DNA of 64,000 nucleotides from Gallionella sp. (GCA_030682375.1 JAUXOL010000021.1:1-64000), one strand, 5' to 3'; numbered from the stretch's first letter, positions 9,054 through 18,497 are shown. Made by a program: numbers and translations. Notes: a model not told the origin generated them from the sequence alone.

Positions 9054-9136
9054 GTAGGTCGAGTTAGACCGCAGGGCGTAACCCGACATGATGCGACCAC
9101 GACCAGTGTCGGGTTACGCTGCGCTAACCCGACCTG
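9054..9136. repeat. Imperfect inverted repeat, REP-like
   Basis: The left arm 9054-9088 (GTAGGTCGAGTTAGACC...) and right arm 9107-9136 (TGTCGGGTTACGCTGCGC...) are reverse complements with several mismatches, around an 18-base loop. The GGTCGGGTTAGCGC-type sequence resembles dispersed palindromes often found between proteobacterial genes. Confidence 0.7.
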
Positions 9137-9301
9137 TTCCACCGTCATCCATGTAGTTCGGGCTCCGCGCGACATGATGGACGAAGCCCACCCTACCGAT
9201 ACAGCTTTGAATTCCGTCTTTCAGCCGCTTTGGGTACGCCGTGGTTGTAAGGGGCTAAAGCCACAACAACACACGCAGCGCCGGAATGACGAAGTGGAAG
9301 G

Positions 9302-9307
9302 TATAAT
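9302..9307 (+). promoter_or_regulatory. Probable -10 element of prfB
   Basis: An exact TATAAT lies 34 bp upstream of the prfB ATG. No good TTGACA match sits 17 bp upstream. Confidence 0.5.
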
Positions 9308-9341
9308 CACGCCCCTTTCCGTTTCAGCAAGCGACAACATC

Positions 9342-10446
9342 ATGGAAGCCGAACAGTTAAACGCCATCTCCAACCAGCTGCAAGACTTGGGTCTGCGCAG
9401 CGCCGAACTACGGAGGTATCTTTGACTTCGATACCAAACAGGAACGTTTAGTCGAAGTCTGCGAACTCTCCGAAAATCCTGCCATCTGGGAAGATGCCAA
9501 GCGCGCCCAGGAGCTGGGCCGCGAGCGCAAGTCGCTGGAAACCGTGGTGCTCGGCCTGACGCAAATCCAGCAGAACCTCGCCGATGCTGGCGAACTGTTC
9601 GAGATGGCGCGCGAGGAAAACGACGACGACAGCCTGCTCAGCATCGCCGACGATGTTAAGGACATCGAGAAGCGCGTCGCGGAACTGGAATTCCGCCGCA
9701 TGTTCTCCAACCCGGCAGACCCGAACAACTGCTTCATCGACATTCAGGCCGGCGCGGGCGGCACCGAGGCCTGCGACTGGGCCTCGATGCTGCTGCGCCA
9801 ATACCTCAGGTACTGCGAACGCAAGGGCTTCAAGGTCGAGGTGCTGGAAGAAACCGACGGCGACGTCGCCGGCATCCGCAGCGCCTCGCTGAAAGTCGAA
9901 GGCGAATACGCCTACGGCCTCCTGCGCACCGAGACCGGCGTACACCGCCTCGTGCGCAAGTCGCCCTTCGATTCTTCGGGCGGCCGCCACACCTCCTTCG
10001 CCAGCCTGTTCGTCTATCCCGAAGTGGACGATTCCATCGAGATAGACATCAACCCGGCCGACCTGCGCGTGGACACCTATCGCGCCTCCGGCGCGGGCGG
10101 CCAGCACATCAACAAGACCGACTCGGCGATCCGCATCACCCACATCCCGACCGGCATCGTGGTGCAGTGCCAGAACGACCGCTCGCAGCACAAGAACCGC
10201 GCCGAAGCGATGTCTATGCTGAAGTCGCGCATGTACGAGGAAGAGCTGCGCAAACGCCAGGCAGAACAGCAGAAGCTGGAAGACACCAAGTCCGATGTCG
10301 GCTGGGGCCACCAGATTCGCAGCTACGTGCTCGACAATTCGCGCATCAAGGATCTGCGCACCAACGTTGAAATCGCCAACACGCAAAAAGTGCTCGACGG
10401 CGACCTCGACGTCTTCATCGAAGCCAGCCTGAAGCAAGGCGTTTAA
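9342..10446 (+). CDS. prfB: Peptide chain release factor 2, with programmed +1 frameshift
   Basis: RF2 recognises UGA and UAA and triggers peptide release. The frame from ATG 9342 encodes 27 residues and reaches an in-frame TGA at 9423-9425; after a +1 shift translation continues to 10446, giving 367 residues. The tripeptide anticodon SPF is in KSPFDSSGG, and the catalytic GGQ is near residue 250 in [11 protein letters not shown]. Starting instead at an ATG after the shift would lose the N-terminal helical domain. lysS follows 17 bp downstream, the usual prfB-lysS pair. Confidence 0.97.
9411..9426 (+). promoter_or_regulatory. RF2 autoregulatory frameshift site
   Basis: The internal Shine-Dalgarno CGGAGG, spacer TAT, slippery CTT and stop TGA followed by C reproduce the known RF2 frameshift signal. 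Scarce RF2 slows termination at this UGA and favours the +1 shift, so the protein controls its own synthesis. Confidence 0.95.
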
Positions 10447-10463
10447 TTCAAAAGAGAACCCTC

Positions 10464-11966
<1,503 letters not shown>

Positions 11967-11976
11967 TCTGCCGCCC

Positions 11977-12642
11977 ATGCTGACCGGCGAATCCAAGGAA
12001 CACCTGCTGCAGCATTACCCGATGCTGCGCGAACTGCCCGCCGCTGAGCGGGATGCGCTGCTGTCCGCCGCGAACGTGATGGACATTCCTGCAGGCACGG
12101 TTATCTTCGACGAGAACCAGCCCTGCCAAGGGTTCCCGCTGCTGCTCTCCGGCAGCGTCCGCGTCAGCAAGAGTTCGCCGAACGGGCGCGAGCTGCAGTT
12201 GTACCGCGTCGGCCCCGGCGAAAGCTGCATCCTCACCAGCAGCTGTCTGCTGGGGCACTCGCCCTACCATGCGCGCGGCATCGCCGAACGTGATACGCGC
12301 ATGGCGGTGCTTGCCCCCACGGCATTCAAGACGCTGATCGCCACATGCGAGCCGTTCCGAGACTACATCTTCGCGCTGTTCTCCGAACGCCTGACCGACC
12401 TGATGCAACTGGTCTCGGCGGTCGCATTCCAGAAACTTGACCAGCGCCTCGCCGCGCTGCTGGTCGCCAAAGCAAATCCGATCAACACCACCCATCAGGC
12501 GCTGGCCGACGAACTGGGCAGCGTGCGCGAGATCGTCAGCCGCCTGCTGAAGAACTTTGCCGAACAGGGCTGGATCAGGCTCGGTCGCGAGCAGATCGAA
12601 GTGATCGACGTCCCGGCACTGCAAAGATACGCCGCACTTTAA
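11977..12642 (+). CDS. Crp/Fnr-family transcriptional regulator
   Basis: The 221-residue protein has an N-terminal cyclic-nucleotide-type beta-barrel (about residues 15-135) and a C-terminal winged helix (about 160-215; HQALADELGSVREIVSRLL contains the recognition helix). The four-cysteine N-terminal cluster of true FNR is absent. Two cysteines sit in ESCILTSSC near residue 87, a segment I associate with Crp/Fnr proteins found near rhodanese or DUF2892 genes. It is 10 bp after lysS with no clear Shine-Dalgarno. The perfect TGTGA-N6-TCACA palindrome just downstream is an obvious candidate target. The effector is unknown. Confidence 0.88.
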   Translation: MLTGESKEHLLQHYPMLRELPAAERDALLSAANVMDIPAGTVIFDENQPCQGFPLLLSGSVRVSKSSPNGRELQLYRVGPGESCILTSSCLLGHSPYHARGIAERDTRMAVLAPTAFKTLIATCEPFRDYIFALFSERLTDLMQLVSAVAFQKLDQRLAALLVAKANPINTTHQALADELGSVREIVSRLLKNFAEQGWIRLGREQIEVIDVPALQRYAAL

Positions 12643-12655
12643 GCATCCGGCCCGT

Positions 12656-12675
12656 TCTGTGACTTTCCTCACAGA
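12656..12675. promoter_or_regulatory. CRP/FNR-type operator
   Basis: TCTGTGA, six bases and TCACAGA form a perfect inverted repeat containing the CRP consensus core TGTGA-N6-TCACA. Its centre (12665.5) lies 41.5 bp upstream of the start site predicted from the -10 at 12695-12700, the class II activator position. Confidence 0.8.
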
Positions 12676-12694
12676 CAGCACCCATTAGCCTGCC

Positions 12695-12700
12695 TAATAT
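12695..12700 (+). promoter_or_regulatory. Probable -10 element of the cytochrome cassette
   Basis: TAATAT lies 41 bp before the cytochrome ATG. No -35 match is present; the operator occupies that position, as at activator-dependent promoters. Confidence 0.55.
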
Positions 12701-12740
12701 CCGGCCTCGACCAAATTCGGTCGTCATCGGACATAGCCTA

Positions 12741-13205
12741 ATGAAACTCAGCAAGCTCGCACTGCTATCCCTCGCCCTCTGGCTCGCCACGGTCGCGATC
12801 TTCGGCTGGTTCTTCGTGCGCGGCAACACCGCGTCAGGCAGCGACAACCGCACCGCTGTCGTACTCGCCCCCGTCGAACGCGACCTGGTGCTGACCGAGA
12901 TGCGCGGGCTGCTGATCGCCACCCACGGCATCTTGCAGGGCATCAACGCCAACGACATGAAGCAGGTCGCCACGGCGGCCCGTTCCGGCGGCATGAACGC
13001 CGCAGCCGACGTCAATCCGGTACTCATGGCAAAATTGCCTATGCCCTTCAAAGAACTCGGCATGAAGGTGCATCACAACATGGACGACATCGCGATCGCG
13101 GCCGAAAGCGGCAAGCAGGCTCCCGAAATCATGGGTATGCTGACGGATACGATGTCCAACTGCATCGCCTGCCATGCCTCGTGGCAATTACAGGCAGCTC
13201 AGTAA
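12741..13205 (+). CDS. Membrane-anchored monohaem c-type cytochrome (cytochrome c'-like)
   Basis: The 154-residue protein begins with a single hydrophobic segment (about residues 7-27) that may be an uncleaved anchor or signal. The haem-binding CIACH is close to the C-terminus (near residue 143), the arrangement of cytochrome c' and related four-helix proteins. The body is predicted helical, with MRGLL and MKVHHNMDD stretches. A role in electron transfer or in binding NO/CO is possible but not shown. It is the first gene after the CRP-type operator and 30 bp upstream of the DUF2892 gene. Confidence 0.8.
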   Translation: MKLSKLALLSLALWLATVAIFGWFFVRGNTASGSDNRTAVVLAPVERDLVLTEMRGLLIATHGILQGINANDMKQVATAARSGGMNAAADVNPVLMAKLPMPFKELGMKVHHNMDDIAIAAESGKQAPEIMGMLTDTMSNCIACHASWQLQAAQ

Positions 13206-13234
13206 TTTTTTCAACCAACAGTAAGGAGACTCAA

Positions 13235-13429
13235 ATGAAAGCAAACGTAGGCGGTTTCGACCGCATCGCACGCATCGTCGCAGGCCTGGTTCTGATCGGC
13301 TTGGCTGCAAGCGGCATGGTCGGCGTCTGGGGCTATATCGGCGTCGTTCCGCTGGTGACCGGCCTGTTCAAATTCTGCCCGGCCTATACCCTGCTCGGCA
13401 TGAACACCTGCCCGATGGACAAGAAATAA
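13235..13429 (+). CDS. Small DUF2892 (YgaP-like transmembrane) protein
   Basis: The 64-residue protein starts MKANVGGFDRIARIVAGL, the typical DUF2892 opening. It has two short hydrophobic helices and a C-terminal CPAY...NTCPMDKK segment with two cysteines. The start is ATG 13235, with AAGGAG 7 bp upstream. In YgaP this domain anchors a rhodanese; here it stands alone. It probably shares a transcript with the preceding cytochrome gene, and a terminator follows. Confidence 0.85.
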   Translation: MKANVGGFDRIARIVAGLVLIGLAASGMVGVWGYIGVVPLVTGLFKFCPAYTLLGMNTCPMDKK

Positions 13430-13447
13430 TCCTTTCTTCCCCCTTGT

Positions 13448-13477
13448 GCCCGACACTCCCCATCGGGCGTTTTTTTG
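13448..13477 (+). terminator. Rho-independent terminator after the DUF2892 gene
   Basis: GCCCGA (13448-13453) pairs with TCGGGC (13463-13468), and a run of seven Ts follows from 13470. It would limit read-through into the DUF3365 gene. Confidence 0.8.
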
Positions 13478-13493
13478 ACTACAGGAGACTCGC

Positions 13494-14069
13494 ATGAAAC
13501 AACACATCGCCCTCGCCTCGCTGCTGGCACTTTCCGCCAACATCGCATTCGCAGCTGACGACATCGCCAAGTACAAGGACGAAAGCCGCGCCATCATTGG
13601 TCCATTCGTCCAGAAACTGGTCGCCGAGAACAAGAAGGCCGTCATGGAAGGCGGCCCCGAGTCCGCGATCAAGGTCTGCAAGGACATCGCGCCTGCCATG
13701 GCCGGCGAAGTCTCGCGCATGAACGGCCTGCGCCTCACTCGCGTGTCGCTGAAAGTGCGCAACCCGCTGCTCGGCACGGCCGATGCATGGGAGCAGAAGC
13801 AGCTGAAGGAATTCGAGAAGCGCGCCGCCAAGGGCGAGAAGACCGACGCGATGGAAGCCGCCGAGATCGTCAAAGAGCCGAACGGAAAATACTTCCGCTA
13901 CATGAAGGCCATCGCGCTGCAACCAGGTTGCGTTGCCTGCCACGGCAAGCCGACCGACATCAACGAAAACGTGAAGGCCCGCCTCGCGGAAGACTACCCG
14001 CACGATCAGGCGACTGGTTATGAGGCTGGGCAGATCCGCGGCGCAGTCAGCATCAAGCGTCCGCTGTAA
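13494..14069 (+). CDS. DUF3365 (Tll0287-like) haem-binding periplasmic protein
   Basis: The 191-residue protein has a cleavable signal peptide (about residues 1-20, ending IAFA-ADD) and a DUF3365/Tll0287-like domain with one c-type haem motif, CVACH, near residue 144. Such domains serve as periplasmic haem sensors or electron carriers and are also found fused to kinases and cyclases. CAGGAG precedes the ATG. It follows a terminator, so it may be partly independent of the cytochrome-DUF2892 unit, but content and position suggest a shared function. Confidence 0.85.
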   Translation: MKQHIALASLLALSANIAFAADDIAKYKDESRAIIGPFVQKLVAENKKAVMEGGPESAIKVCKDIAPAMAGEVSRMNGLRLTRVSLKVRNPLLGTADAWEQKQLKEFEKRAAKGEKTDAMEAAEIVKEPNGKYFRYMKAIALQPGCVACHGKPTDINENVKARLAEDYPHDQATGYEAGQIRGAVSIKRPL

Positions 14070-14282
14070 AACCTACTGCGCGACTCAATTGCGGCGTTGC
14101 GCGGTGTTGGCTTCGGCATCACGCGCTTTGCGCATGAGCCTTCACCGCAACTTCGTTGTCGAAATCCGGGGCCGCGTAGCGGCAAACTGAAAGTACATTC
14201 CGGTTTCTGCGCTCCGTGCGCCTTGCACTTGAGCCACTCGCTACGGTTTTCAAACTTCCCGTAAAACGGATACCTCAAACGA
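14070..14282. other. Non-coding spacer, possible dispersed repeat
   Basis: No gene is seen between the converging DUF3365 and SPFH genes. The sequence has short recurring blocks (GCGTTGCGCGG, CAACTTCGTTGTCGAAATCC, GCGCTCCGTGCGCCTTGC) of the kind seen in degenerate dispersed repeats. Confidence 0.35.
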
Positions 14283-14319
14283 CAAAGCGCCCGATGGGGA
14301 ATCCCCATCGGGCGCTTTG
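14283..14319. terminator. Bidirectional terminator hairpin
   Basis: Two perfectly complementary 18-base arms (14283-14300 and 14302-14319) surround one base. The stem is GC-rich and ends in CTTTG on both strands. It lies between convergent genes, as expected for a shared terminator. Confidence 0.8.
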
Positions 14320-14336
14320 CTTTCCGCAGTCCGAGC

Positions 14337-15179
14337 TTACTTCGAACCCAGCAGGTTCTTCACTGCGGCGATGATATCGCCCGGCAGCAGCACGATCTTG
14401 CTGTTCTCCGAAGTGGACAGTTTCTGCACGGCCTGGATGTAGCGGTCGCCCAGCAGGAAGGTCGCCGAGCTGCTGCTGTCCTTCACCGCCTCGCCTATCA
14501 TGCGCATCGATTCGGAACTCGCCTCGGCGGCGACCTTCTGCGCTTCGGCGTCCTTGCGCGCGGCTTCGAGGCGCGCTTCGGCGTTCAGGATGATCGCCTG
14601 CTTCTCGCCTTCCGAACGCGTCACCAGCGCGACGCGCTCGCGTTCCGCGGCGGCCTGCAGCTCCATCGCCTTCTGCATGTTGGGCGAGGGCTTGATGTCC
14701 TGTATCTCCACCGACTTGACCGTCAAACCCCAATCGACCGCTTCATCGGCGATGGCCACTTTGAGTTCGGCCTTGATGCGGTCGCGCGACGACAGCGCCT
14801 GATTCAGGTCCATGCCGCCGATGATGGAGCGCAGACTGGTCTGCACCATGCTGCGCATCGCCTCGCGGAAATTTTCGATGCCGTACACCGCACGCTGCAA
14901 ATCGCTGACCTTGATGAAGGCGATGGCGTTGGCGAGAATCACCGCGTTGTCGCGCGTGATGACTTCCTGCTCGGGTACGTCGAGGATGATGTCCTTGGTG
15001 GTGACCTTGTAGCTCACCTTGTCGATGAACGGGACGATGATACTGAGGCCGGGACTGAGGATGGAACTGAACCGCCCCAGCCGCTCCACCACCCACTCCT
15101 CGCCCTGAGGCACGATGCGTATGCCCTGCCAGAGCACGATGGCGACGGGGATCAGCAGGATTACCAGAAACTCGATCAT
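14337..15179 (-). CDS. SPFH/stomatin-like membrane protease-associated protein
   Basis: The 280-residue protein has one N-terminal membrane helix (about residues 2-20) and a band-7/SPFH domain (GEEWVVERLGRF... near residues 27-180). An Ala/Glu-rich coiled coil (about 180-240) follows. Stomatin-type proteins form large membrane-bound oligomers that organise lipid domains and regulate proteases. The NfeD gene 22 bp upstream on the same strand is the classic operon partner. It is distinct from the HflK and HflC genes at 55.7-57.8 kb. Confidence 0.93.
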   Translation of the reverse strand: MIEFLVILLIPVAIVLWQGIRIVPQGEEWVVERLGRFSSILSPGLSIIVPFIDKVSYKVTTKDIILDVPEQEVITRDNAVILANAIAFIKVSDLQRAVYGIENFREAMRSMVQTSLRSIIGGMDLNQALSSRDRIKAELKVAIADEAVDWGLTVKSVEIQDIKPSPNMQKAMELQAAAERERVALVTRSEGEKQAIILNAEARLEAARKDAEAQKVAAEASSESMRMIGEAVKDSSSSATFLLGDRYIQAVQKLSTSENSKIVLLPGDIIAAVKNLLGSK

Positions 15180-15201
15180 ATTTTTCTCCCGGATTAAGTA
15201 A

Positions 15202-15651
15202 TCAATCGGCCTTGCGCTGCACGCGCAGATAATTCCCCACCACCGCGACGACTTCGGCCTGTTCGCCGACTTCGATAGTTTGGTCGGAGATCGCCGCCCA
15301 CTCGCGGCTGCCCATCACCGGTACGGTGAAGGCTATCGTGCCGTTCTGTTCCGGCGACACCGCAGCCGTCAGGCGTCCGACCTTACCTATGGTGTCATCC
15401 TGCGCCTGGCCGACGCGCAACCCCGGCTGCTTCGGCGCATAGTTTCGTTTCCAAATCGTCAGCGACAGCACCGACAACAAGGTAAAGGCGAACAACTGCC
15501 CCGCAAGCGGCATGTCCGAAAACAGGAACAGCATGCCCGCGACGCACAGCGCGGCGATGCCGAACCACAGGATGTAGAAAGTCCCGCTCAGCATCTCCAC
15601 GCTCAGCAGCACCAGACCCAGTATCGCCCACGCCCACACAGCCTGTTCCAT
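15202..15651 (-). CDS. Short NfeD-family membrane protein
   Basis: The 149-residue protein has two or three membrane helices (about residues 5-75) and a C-terminal OB-fold NfeD domain ending in YLRVQRKAD. It lacks the ClpP-like protease part of long NfeD proteins. The ATG at 15651 is preceded by GGGAGG at the right distance; an upstream in-frame ATG would overlap the copA promoter. It lies directly upstream of the SPFH gene, forming a conserved NfeD-stomatin operon. Confidence 0.9.
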   Translation of the reverse strand: MEQAVWAWAILGLVLLSVEMLSGTFYILWFGIAALCVAGMLFLFSDMPLAGQLFAFTLLSVLSLTIWKRNYAPKQPGLRVGQAQDDTIGKVGRLTAAVSPEQNGTIAFTVPVMGSREWAAISDQTIEVGEQAEVVAVVGNYLRVQRKAD

Positions 15652-15711
15652 CGCATCCTCCCGATATTTTCGGGCGATAGTATCAGAAGATGCCCGCCCG
15701 AACGAAGTGGC

Positions 15712-15717
15712 TATAAT
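15712..15717 (+). promoter_or_regulatory. -10 element of copA, close to the start codon
   Basis: An exact TATAAT ends 7 bp before the ATG at 15725, which would place the transcript start at or next to that ATG. Confidence 0.5.
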
Positions 15718-15724
15718 GGCTTTC

Positions 15725-17887
15725 ATGAGCGATCAAAACAACCATGCCGAACTGCAGATCACCGGGATGCGCTGCGCATCCTGCTCCGGGCGTCTGGAAA
15801 AGAACCTGAATGAGATGCCGGGTACCGAGGCCGTGGTGAACATCGCCACCGAGAAGGCCAGCGTCACCTTCGACCCCGCGGTCACGAGCGTCGATGCCAT
15901 CATCGCAACCGTCCGCCGCGCAGGGTTCGATGCCCATGAGGCGCGCGACTTCGCCGCCGAGAAGCAGGAACGCGTAGCGATGCTGCGCCGCGAGCGCAAC
16001 CTGTTCATCGTCTCCGCGTTGCTGACCGCCCCGCTGCTGATCGAGATGGCGCTGATGCTGTTCGGCGTCCACCTGATGATGCCGATCTGGCTGCAATGGC
16101 TACTCGCGACGCCGGTGCAGTTCTGGGCTGGCGCTCGCTTCTATACCGGCGCATGGAGCAGCCTGCGCAGCGGCGGCAGCAACATGGACGTGCTGGTCGC
16201 GCTCGGCACCAGCGCGGCTTACTTTCTCAGCGTCGCGGTGTGGCTACTCGACCTCGACCAGCCGGTATATTTCGAGGCGAGTGCGACGCTGATCACGCTG
16301 GTGCTGCTAGGCAAACTGCTGGAGGCGCGCGCCAAGGGCAAAGCCTCCGCCGCGCTGGAGGCGCTGATCAACCTGCAACCCAAGGTCGCCCATGTCGAGC
16401 GCAACGGCCAACTGCTCGACGTCTCCGCCGGATCGCTGCGTCCCGAAGACATCTTCGTCGTGCGTCCCGGCGAGAGCGTGCCGGTGGACGGCGTGGTGCT
16501 GGAAGGCACTTCCAGCGTGGACGAGGCGATGCTGACCGGCGAGAGCCTGCCGCAGACCAAGCAGACGGACGCAAAGGTCTACGCCGCGACACTGAACCAG
16601 CAGGGTCTGCTGCGCTGCCGCGCGCTGGCGGTCGGCTCGCGCACCCAACTCGCCGCCATCATCCATTTGGTCGAACAGGCGCAAGGCTCCAAGGCCGCGA
16701 TCCAGAAACTCGCCGACCGCATCTCCGCGGTGTTCGTGCCGACGGTGCTGGCAATCGCGCTACTGACCTTCACCGGCTGGTATCTGGCCGACGCCGGATT
16801 CTCCACCGCGCTGATCAATGCGGTCGCCGTACTGGTGATCGCCTGCCCCTGCGCGCTCGGCCTCGCCACGCCCACCGCCGTCGTCGTCGCCACCGGCCGC
16901 GCCGCGCATGCCGGGATACTGGTCAAGGACGCCGCCGCGCTAGAACGCACCCACCAGCTCGCGGTGCTGGTCGTCGATAAAACCGGCACACTGACCGAAG
17001 GCAAACCCAGCGTCACCGACCTGCTGCCCTCGACCGGCGTCTCACAAGACGAACTGGTGCGCACCGCCGCCGCACTCGCGCAACACTCCAGCCACCCGCT
17101 GTCGCGCGCGCTGCTCGACCATGCCGGACAGATCGCATTACCCGAAGCGACGAACCTGCGCGAACAGGCCGGACTGGGCCTGAGCGCCGAACTCGACGGC
17201 CAACCCTGCATGCTCGGCTCGCCCGCCTTCGCGCAACAGCAAAGCATCGCGCTCGACGAAGCACAGTTGCTCGCGCTGCAACGGCAAGGAAAATCCGTCA
17301 TCGCCATCGCGCGCGGCGGCGCGCTGCTCGGCCTGATCGCCTTCGCCGACCGCCTGCGCCCCAGCAGCCGCGACGCGATCGCAAGGCTGCATGAAATGGG
17401 TGTACGTGTCGTGATGCTCAGCGGCGACAACCAGGCAACCGCAGCCGCCATCGCCGCACAGGTCGGCATAGCGGAGTTCCGCGCCGAGGTGCTGCCGCAG
17501 GACAAGGCCGCGCTGGTGGAAAGCTACAAACAGAAAGGAAAACTCGTCGGCATGGCCGGCGACGGCATCAACGACGCCCCCGCGCTGGCCGCCGCCGACG
17601 TCGGCTTCGCAATGAAGAGCGGCAGCGACATCGCGCTCGAAGCCGCCGACATCACGCTGATGCGCAACGACCTCGCCAGCGTCGTCGATGCAATCTCGCT
17701 GTCGCGCGCCACGCTGCGCAAAATCCGCCAGAACCTGTTCTTCGCCTTCGGCTACAACGTCCTCGGCATCCCGCTGGCCGCCGCCGGCATGCTGAACCCG
17801 ATGATCGCAGGCGCGGCGATGGCGCTGAGCTCGGTGTCTGTGGTCAGCAACGCGCTGCTGCTGAAGCGCTGGCGCAGCCCGCTATAA
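15725..17887 (+). CDS. copA: Copper-exporting P1B-type ATPase
   Basis: The 720-residue inner-membrane pump uses ATP to move Cu(I) out of the cytoplasm. A single N-terminal HMA domain carries MRCASC (Cys17, Cys20). The membrane ion site CPC (ACPCALG) is near residue 374, the phosphorylation site DKTGTLTEG near 420, an SHP nucleotide-binding motif near 458 and GDGINDAP near 613. GTG 15707 and ATG 15716 are in-frame alternatives, but both overlap a perfect TATAAT, so ATG 15725 is preferred and the mRNA may be leaderless. No CueR-type operator is obvious. A copper-storage protein gene lies at 33.8 kb. Confidence 0.95.
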   Translation: MSDQNNHAELQITGMRCASCSGRLEKNLNEMPGTEAVVNIATEKASVTFDPAVTSVDAIIATVRRAGFDAHEARDFAAEKQERVAMLRRERNLFIVSALLTAPLLIEMALMLFGVHLMMPIWLQWLLATPVQFWAGARFYTGAWSSLRSGGSNMDVLVALGTSAAYFLSVAVWLLDLDQPVYFEASATLITLVLLGKLLEARAKGKASAALEALINLQPKVAHVERNGQLLDVSAGSLRPEDIFVVRPGESVPVDGVVLEGTSSVDEAMLTGESLPQTKQTDAKVYAATLNQQGLLRCRALAVGSRTQLAAIIHLVEQAQGSKAAIQKLADRISAVFVPTVLAIALLTFTGWYLADAGFSTALINAVAVLVIACPCALGLATPTAVVVATGRAAHAGILVKDAAALERTHQLAVLVVDKTGTLTEGKPSVTDLLPSTGVSQDELVRTAAALAQHSSHPLSRALLDHAGQIALPEATNLREQAGLGLSAELDGQPCMLGSPAFAQQQSIALDEAQLLALQRQGKSVIAIARGGALLGLIAFADRLRPSSRDAIARLHEMGVRVVMLSGDNQATAAAIAAQVGIAEFRAEVLPQDKAALVESYKQKGKLVGMAGDGINDAPALAAADVGFAMKSGSDIALEAADITLMRNDLASVVDAISLSRATLRKIRQNLFFAFGYNVLGIPLAAAGMLNPMIAGAAMALSSVSVVSNALLLKRWRSPL

Positions 17888-17888
17888 T
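17883..17888 (+). promoter_or_regulatory. Possible -10 element overlapping the copA stop codon
   Basis: TATAAT at the end of copA lies 57 bp upstream of the next gene and could drive it separately. Confidence 0.35.
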
Positions 17889-17944
17889 TCCATCATTCAG
17901 ACAACGCCGGAATCACCCGCCCCGTTTCCAGAGGAAAACAGAAC

Positions 17945-18295
17945 ATGCCCAGCATCGTCATGAAACACACCGCGACCGATGCGCACAATTGCGAGATCGA
18001 GTGGAACGCGGACTTCGCCAAGATGAAACTGACGCTGCAGGCCGGTTTTATCAGCCCGGGGCTGCTGCACGATTTTTTGTGGCAGTTGCCGCACAAGGAC
18101 GACCGCTTCGTCAGGACCGGCATCGTGGGCGCGGTGCAGATCACCAAGCGCTTCAATACCCGCATCGAATTGCCCAGCGGCACGATGTTCAAGATACACG
18201 CCTACCAGCCCGTCGCGGTCGGCGGCGCGCCGCAGGAGCCGCAGCTGGAATTCTTCGAGGTGGCGCAAGACCCAGCCGACGCTACGGCCGGATAG
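17945..18295 (+). CDS. Conserved-looking protein of unknown function (116 aa)
   Basis: I do not recognise this family. The protein is soluble, with no signal peptide, and probably of mixed alpha/beta fold. It contains HNCEIEWNADFAKMKLTLQ, a central QLPHKDDRF and a basic ITKRFNTRIELPSG. The frame has normal codon use, GAGGA 10 bp before the ATG and a -10-like TATAAT upstream. Its position after copA could indicate cotranscription, but a role in copper handling is only a guess: it has one cysteine and no clear metal motif. Confidence 0.7.
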   Translation: MPSIVMKHTATDAHNCEIEWNADFAKMKLTLQAGFISPGLLHDFLWQLPHKDDRFVRTGIVGAVQITKRFNTRIELPSGTMFKIHAYQPVAVGGAPQEPQLEFFEVAQDPADATAG

Positions 18296-18299
18296 CGGT

Positions 18300-18497
18300 T
18301 CAGGCAGTGGTGTTGATGTTCTGCCCGAGGTGAGGCGGCAGGTTAGCCGCGCTTTGCTGCGGCGGTTGGGGAATGGCGTTGATCAGCGCCATCGCGGTTT
18401 GCGCCTGGATGTCGTTGGCTTTCTTCAGCACGGCGACTCCGACCGCATCGCTGGCGTTCTGCACGAGCGCTGCGCTGGTGTTCATGTTGACGTTCAT
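18300..18497 (-). CDS. YjfB-family putative motility protein
   Basis: This 65-residue protein has the YjfB (putative motility protein) pattern: an Asn- and Ala-rich N-terminus, GVAVLKKANDIQAQTAMALI in the middle and PPHLGQNINTTA at the end. Members are often linked to flagellar regulons, but the function is unknown. AAAGGAGG lies 6 bp before the ATG. It is convergent with the 17945 gene, 4 bp between stops, and no flagellar gene is nearby. Confidence 0.8.
   Translation of the reverse strand: MNVNMNTSAALVQNASDAVGVAVLKKANDIQAQTAMALINAIPQPPQQSAANLPPHLGQNINTTA

Larger units (their letters stand above)
9038..9341. other. Intergenic region with inverted repeats and the prfB promoter
   Basis: No gene is seen in these 304 bases. 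They contain the imperfect inverted repeat described separately, a second weaker GTGGTTGT.../...CCACAAC hairpin near 9240-9270, and TATAAT at 9302-9307. Confidence 0.6.
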
